NCBI GenBank assembly: GCA_001313365.1
Contig: BBFS01000118.1
Span: 1 to 14,193 of the forward strand
DNA from: Paenarthrobacter nitroguajacolicus JCM 14115
GTDB lineage: Bacteria > Actinomycetota > Actinomycetes > Actinomycetales > Micrococcaceae
Reading direction: 5' to 3'
Length of the DNA: 14,193 nt
The notes beneath the pieces are model-generated. The model searched no databases and was not told where the DNA came from. It was given only the letters and a program-made list of their open reading frames with translations. Positions 8,606 through 14,193 of the stretch are shown piece after piece. The stretch's first letter is position 1. Every line of letters starts with the position of its first letter. A program made the translations under genes and the position numbers.

Positions 8606-9454
8606 TTACTTGCCTTTGGTCTTGGATGGTTGGAAACGGCGCCGAATCAGCAGGCCTGCCAGCTTCCAAGGTTCAACGAAAACTCTGTAGGCCACACGGC
8701 CCGGGTGAAGGACCAGCCGCCAGGCCCATTCGAGCCCCCCCAAGCGGCCGAGCCAACGTGGCGCTAGTTTTTGGATGCCAGCGACCTGTTCAATGGCACC
8801 GCCGACGGCGCAATAGAGGGCAGGCGGCAACTCTGCGAGCCGGCGGTGCAAGACTGTTTCCTGCAGCGGCATCCCAAGTCCGAACAGGACCAGTTGCGGA
8901 CGGAAATCCGTCAGCCAGTTCACCACCGCGTCCTCCAGGGTGCTGTCCCATCCCTCACCGGGCATTCCATCCACCGTTGCACCGGGGATGATGGAGCGCA
9001 GCCGGGCGACCGCCTTTGTATTGGCCGCCCGTCCGGCGCCAACCACGGCTACACGCTCCAGACCGTTGACCTTGCCGAGCTCCGGGATCCAATCCATGGA
9101 ACCGAGCCGGTAGGCCATGGGTCCCTCACCCAGCGCCTGGAGTTGACGTTTGTGGGCGAGTCCCCCCCAAAGCATCGCAACGGGAGCACCATCCAGTAGG
9201 ACGATCGAGCTGTCCTCGTATACGGAACGGACGTCCGGGCGCGAATGAAGCAGCGTGATGCTGTGAAGATTATGTCCAAGGGCGGTGGCGGTTGTTCCGG
9301 CTGCGATGAGTCCGGCCATCGCTTCAATTAGCTCGTCGACGCGCATGGGAGTGGCGTCGACGTCGAAGACGGGGGGGACGCGTTGCGCTCCGGAATCATT
9401 CGGGTTTGGCTTCGCTCGGGCCCCTGGTTTCACTGATTCTTGGGTTGAATCCAC
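8606..9454 (-). CDS. WecG/TagA/CpsF-family (GT26) glycosyltransferase
   Basis: GT26 enzymes add the second sugar (ManNAc or an amino-sugar acid) to a lipid-linked GlcNAc made by WecA/TagO. The frame is unbroken over 282 residues. After a poor N-terminus of about 38 residues it shows GHNLHSITLLHSRP, the aspartate-containing LLDGAPVAMLWG, FGLGMPLQETVL, then CAVGGAIEQVAG, and APRWLGRLGGLEWAWRL with a final HPGRVAYRVFVEPWKL, the C-terminal membrane-contacting part of the family. The family motif is RLGLEW with one Gly; the second comes from the G7 run at 8735-8741. Runs at 9162-9168 and 9371-9377 likewise duplicate Gly and Pro. The start is GTG at 9454 after GGAAACGG; a start further in is possible. 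The nearby WecA is the obvious supplier of its substrate. Confidence 0.92.
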   Translation of the reverse strand: MDSTQESVKPGARAKPNPNDSGAQRVPPVFDVDATPMRVDELIEAMAGLIAAGTTATALGHNLHSITLLHSRPDVRSVYEDSSIVLLDGAPVAMLWGGLAHKRQLQALGEGPMAYRLGSMDWIPELGKVNGLERVAVVGAGRAANTKAVARLRSIIPGATVDGMPGEGWDSTLEDAVVNWLTDFRPQLVLFGLGMPLQETVLHRRLAELPPALYCAVGGAIEQVAGIQKLAPRWLGRLGGLEWAWRLVLHPGRVAYRVFVEPWKLAGLLIRRRFQPSKTKGK

Positions 9455-9471
9455 GACGCCGGCCGTTTCCG

Positions 9472-10222
9472 CTACTTCGATCGGCGCGTCATCCGCTGCT
9501 GGGGGGGTCGCGTCACCCGCTGTTGGGGGGTCGCGTCTTCCACAGGAGGCACCTCCGCAGGAATGGTTTCACCGATGCCAGAATCGAGGGAACGATCTCG
9601 CGGAGTCGCTCCAGCTCGATGGCTCCTTGGCGCACTACCCGGAACGGAGTGGAAGTGCATCCACAATCGTGGAGCAGGGCAGCAGTCCCCTTGACGGGAC
9701 GGAAACCGCCCTCGAGGTAGACCTCTACGGACTCTGCCAGTTGGAGTCGTGCCTCCGAGGCCGTCTGTGCTGCTTCCTGGCCCGTCCGGTTGGCGGAGGA
9801 AACGGCCAACGGACCTGTGAGCCCCAGGAGTTCCAGGGCGATCTGGTCATCGGGCATCCTGAGGGCGACGGTGCCTTGGTTTCGCCGAGGTCCCAGTCCA
9901 AGGACGGCTGTGCATGCAGGATCAGTGTCAGGCCACCAGGCCAGAAGGCCTGCGCCAGCGCTGGCATCGGCAGGGACATCGGTGGCCAGCCCGTCCAGGG
10001 CATTGACCCGAGGTATCAGGACCGGAGGGGGGGCATCTGCCGGCTACGCCCCTTGGAGGCCAGCAACATGGTCACGGCCAACGGCGAAAAGGCATCAGCG
10101 GCAATGCCGTAGACGGTGTCCGTTGGCATCACGATGCACTTCTTTTCACTGATGGCGCGCTGGGCATGCTGAAGGCCTTCAGTCCGCTGGTCATCGGAAG
10201 TGCAGTTATAGGTTGTGGTCAC
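9472..10222 (-). CDS. Threonylcarbamoyl-AMP synthase, Sua5/YrdC/TsaC family (several frameshifts)
   Basis: The enzyme makes threonylcarbamoyl-AMP from Thr, bicarbonate and ATP for the t6A modification at position 37 of ANN-decoding tRNAs. Starting at GTG 10222 the product shows CIVMPTDTVYGIAADAFSP and the KGRSRQMPP signature, then (after a shift) WPGGLTLILHAQPSL, and PLAVSSANRTG for the nucleotide site, ending FRVVRQGAIELERLREIVPS. Frame changes occur at the C7 run 10027-10033 (expected MPPPVLIPRVNAL), near 9955-9962, near 9873 (a missing C; expected ETKGTVALRMPDD), and near 9570 (a missing C; expected ASVETIPAEV). The tail after that is low complexity and holds a duplicated PQQR(V/M)TR, outside the YrdC domain. 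The GTG is 12 bases after the prmC stop. The same neighbour order occurs in mycobacteria. Confidence 0.9.
9487..9533. repeat. Two tandem copies of a ~24-bp unit in the Sua5 tail
   Basis: Copies at 9487-9510 (24 bp) and 9511-9533 (23 bp) share CGTCA-CCGCTG-T-G-run-TCG and differ by a few substitutions and by G7 versus G6. In the protein they encode PQQRMTR and PQQRVTR. If each G-run is inflated by three bases the original unit is 21 bp, seven codons. Confidence 0.7.
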
Positions 10223-10234
10223 AGCGCTATTCTT

Positions 10235-11108
10235 TCACTCATCGGGAGACGGGCTTGCCAGGACGGCACTGGTGGCACGTTCCTTGCCGTTCAGGTCACA
10301 GTGCGTGGTGACGTCTTTCCAACGCCCCATTCGGTGCAGCATGCCGGCGATCCAGCCTGCTTGGACTTCCGCATGTTCCATCACGAAGTAACCACCGGGT
10401 TTAAGGAGGCGGGCCGCTGAGGCCGCTGCCGCCGTCGGAAGTTCCATGCCGTCCGCTCCCCCACCGTACAGTGCCTCCGGCGGATCGTGGAGGGCGACTT
10501 CCGGCTCCGAGGGGATCGCTTCGGCCGGGATGTACGGAGGGTTGGACACGACGGCGTCGAAAGTTCCGTTGTGCTCAGGGAGCGCATCCCGCAGATCGCC
10601 TTCAATGAGCATGACCCCCCCAAGGGTTCCAGGTTCCTGGCCGCCCAGGCATGCGCGAACGTACTGTATTCCACGGCATGAACCTCAGCGCCCGGAACCT
10701 CATGGGCGATGGAACCGGCAATTGCACCGGATCCTGTGCCGAGGTCCACCACCTTGGGTTTCGGCATTCCAGCGAGGTGGTCAATGACCAACTGCACTAC
10801 CGATTCCGTTTCAGGACGCGGAATGAAGACGCCGGGACCGACGCGCAACGCCAAGTGACGGAAATACGCGACGCCGGTGATGTGCTGCAGTGGGACCCGT
10901 CCGGCTCGCTCCTCCACCAGTTCCCGGTAGCCGTCGGGAGCTGGTGTGTCGCCAAGCATCATGGCCCGTAGGCGGCCAAGGCCGACACCGAGCAAGTGTT
11001 CGGCAAGCAACTCGGCGTCGACACGCGGGCTGGGCACACCGGCGTCGGATAAGACGGCAGTAGCCTCGCGAACAGCGTCCGCGAGGCTCTGGCTTGGTAA
11101 AACGTCAT
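10235..11108 (-). CDS. prmC: Release factor glutamine methyltransferase (two frameshifts)
   Basis: PrmC methylates the Gln of the GGQ motif in release factors, using S-adenosylmethionine. After the start come the N-terminal helical domain (SPRVDAELLAEHLLGVGLGR), GVFIPRPETE, the SAM-binding loop VVDLGTGSGAIAGSIA, and the catalytic NPPY motif in VVSNPPYIPAEAIPSEP, ending ERATSAVLASPSPDE. The reading breaks at 10615-10621, where a G7 run stands in place of an expected G5 in LEPLGVMLIEGDLRD. It also breaks near the start at 11099-11102 (A4 for an expected A5), where MTFLPSQSLADAV would be read. ATG 11108 is the likely start; the ribosome site is weak. It lies 34 bases after prfA, whose product is its substrate. 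Confidence 0.94.
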
Positions 11109-11142
11109 GGATGAACTCTGCTGTGGTTGTTGTCCGGCAGCG

Positions 11143-12222
11143 CTATTCGCCGATGGCGTCCAGGCGTGCCTGCTCGTCAGCTTCAATGGCTGACTGGATC
11201 ACGGGTTCAAGATCGCCGTTCATGACGGCATCGAGGTTGTAGGCCTTGTAGCCGGTGCGGTGGTCCGCAATACGGTTTTCCGGGAAGTTGTACGTGCGGA
11301 TGCGCTCCGAACGGTCCATGGTGCGGATCTGCGACTTGCGCTGTTCAGAGTTGGCAGCATCGATTTGTTCCTGCTGGTGGGCCAGAAGGCGCGCGCGGAG
11401 AACGCGCATACCGGCTTCACGGTTCTGCAGCTGGGACTTTTCGTTCTGCATGGCCACAACGATGCCCGTAGGCAAGTGGGTGATGCGGACGGCGGAGTCG
11501 GTGGTGTTCACGGACTGGCCACCCGGTCCGGATGAACGGTAAACATCGATCTTGAGGTCGTTCTGGTTAATCTCAAGTTCTTCGGGCTCATCAACTTCGG
11601 GGAGCACCAGCACGCCGGCAGCCGACGTGTGGATGCGGCCCTGCGACTCAGTCACAGGAACCCGCTGGACGCGGTGCACGCCGCCTTCAAATTTCAAGCG
11701 CGCAAAAACGCCCTGTGCGGGGGGTCGTTCGAATTGCCTTTAATGGCCACGGCGACGTCTTTGTATCCACCAAGATCGGATTCGGTGGCGGAGATCATTT
11801 CAGTCTTCCAGCCCCCGCGACTCGGCGTAACGCATGTACATCCGCAGAAGGTCGCCAGCGAACAGTGCAGCTTCGTCGCCACCTTCGCCGCCCTTGACTT
11901 CGAGAATCACGTTGCGGGCATCGTCCGGATCACGAGGGATCAGCAGACGGCGCAGCCGCTCCTGTGCCGCAGGAATCTGCTCCTCCAACTGCACAACTTC
12001 TGCAGCGAATTCGGGATCTTCGTCTGCCATCTCTTTGGCAGCTTCCAGATCATCATTGAGTCCGCGCCATTTGTTGTACGCCTCCACAATGCCCTGGAGC
12101 TGAGCAGACCGACGCCCCCCCAACTTCCGGGCAGCAGACTGATCGGCATAAACGGCAGGATCACTCAACTGCGCCTGAATAGCAGCATGCTCATCCAGCA
12201 ATCCCTGTACGGACTCAAACAT
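11143..12222 (-). CDS. prfA: Peptide chain release factor 1 (paired frame changes in the middle)
   Basis: RF1 ends translation at UAA and UAG. The N-terminal domain starts at ATG 12222 ([19 protein letters not shown]), with AAAGAGG 7 bases upstream. The codon-recognition segment [15 protein letters not shown] carries the P-x-T tripeptide of RF1, and [21 protein letters not shown] carries the catalytic GGQ. The frame changes at 11812-11816 (G5 where [15 protein letters not shown] needs G4) and at 11719-11724 (C6 where [16 protein letters not shown] needs C4). The net gain of three bases returns the reading to the first frame, so only about 30 codons are scrambled. [10 protein letters not shown] has an extra Gly from the G7 run at 12115-12121. 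Length is about 358 residues, normal. prmC follows, as in most bacteria. Confidence 0.95.
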
Positions 12223-12516
12223 TTTCAAACCTCTTTCGACTCGCAGACAAGTCTAGTTGCGACGATTGGTGTCTTAACGACCAACCGCTCAAATAAGCCG
12301 GCCAGCGAAGGTGACGGCAACGCCAAGGTGACCTGACCGCCGTCGAGTAATTTTGCCGGCCCGCGACAGGCGAGCCGAAAACGGAACGAGCCGCTGATTC
12401 TGCTGCCCCCCCGGGAGTGGCTTCGGGCCTGCCGGAGCGTGGTGGCCAAGTCCGTAAGGGCCTGGCCACCACGCGTAGGGGCGGGGGGCAGCAGAATCAG
12501 CGGCTCAGTAAAGCAG
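12223..12516. other. Gap between rho and prfA
   Basis: The 294 bases contain the nested hairpin and, from 12223 to 12387, a stretch in which I see no protein or RNA gene. In mycobacteria rpmE (ribosomal protein L31) lies between rho and prfA; nothing like it is visible here in any frame. A promoter for prfA is expected in 12223-12387, but no clear -35/-10 pair could be picked out. Confidence 0.6.
12388..12506 (-). terminator. Large nested hairpin downstream of rho
   Basis: A perfect 24-bp inverted repeat has arms at 12388-12411 and 12483-12506 (core CCGCTGATTCTGCTG). Inside it is a second perfect 12-bp inverted repeat, GCGTGGTGGCCA at 12437-12448 with its complement at 12463-12474, around a 14-base loop. 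It starts 10 bases after the rho stop and is followed on the minus strand by GTTCCGTTTTCGG, a short T-rich tail. It therefore probably terminates rho transcription, though it is far larger than a usual intrinsic terminator. Confidence 0.6.

Positions 12517-14193
<1,677 letters not shown>

Noticed and set aside
6243..9507. C/G tracts in the glycosyltransferase genes as phase-variation switches
   Set aside because: Tracts in surface-sugar genes would fit phase variation, but the same tracts occur in rho, prfA and ATP synthase genes, where switching off would be lethal, and most add exactly three bases.
954..11108. Pseudogene calls for atpA, atpB, wecA, GT2, sua5 and prmC
   Set aside because: Every broken gene keeps all family motifs and resumes at once in another frame; the breaks sit at homopolymers and affect essential genes, so sequence error is far likelier.

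Overview
This window is a high-GC actinobacterial chromosome segment. The encoded proteins look most like Micrococcales of the Arthrobacter/Paenarthrobacter type; that placement comes from remembered protein similarity and was not searched. Every real gene lies on the minus strand, so the transcription order runs from high to low coordinates: rho (5' end outside the window), a large hairpin, prfA, prmC, a Sua5/TsaC gene, a WecG/TagA-type glycosyltransferase, a GT2 glycosyltransferase, a WecA-type transferase, atpI, an atpZ-like gene, then atpB, atpE, atpF, atpH, atpA and atpG (last codons cut off at position 1).

Region by region: 12517-14193 is transcription termination factor Rho with an Arg/Gln/Asp-rich insert built on 30-bp repeats. 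12223-12516 has no gene and holds a nested inverted repeat that looks like the rho terminator. 9472-12222 is a translation block: RF1, the methyltransferase that modifies the RF1 GGQ motif, and the tRNA threonylcarbamoyl-AMP synthase. 6238-9454 is a surface-polysaccharide block: a lipid-carrier sugar-1-phosphate transferase, a GT26 transferase and a GT2 transferase. 1-6119 is the F1Fo ATP synthase operon, lacking only its distal genes (atpD and atpC are expected next). The rho-prfA-prmC-sua5-wecA-atp order is a known actinobacterial arrangement; the wecG and GT2 genes are extra in it.

The most striking feature is base-level. There are 29 runs of 6 to 8 C or G. Many of them insert an extra Pro or Gly codon at positions where the protein family has only one (Rho P-loop, WecG LGLEW motif, AtpA, AtpH, RF1 and others), and a few add +1 or +2 and break the frame. 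In addition, short homopolymers (GG, CC, TTT) often lack one base. Eight of the essential or housekeeping genes are frameshifted while the protein sequence resumes perfectly in another frame. I read this as sequencing or assembly error rather than gene decay, and I annotate genes by their reconstructed extent.

I did not find a convincing new biological system. The best biological leads are the glycosyltransferase genes inside the rho-atp cluster, the nested 24-bp/12-bp inverted repeat after rho, the decapeptide repeats in Rho, and hairpins in the atp intercistronic gaps.
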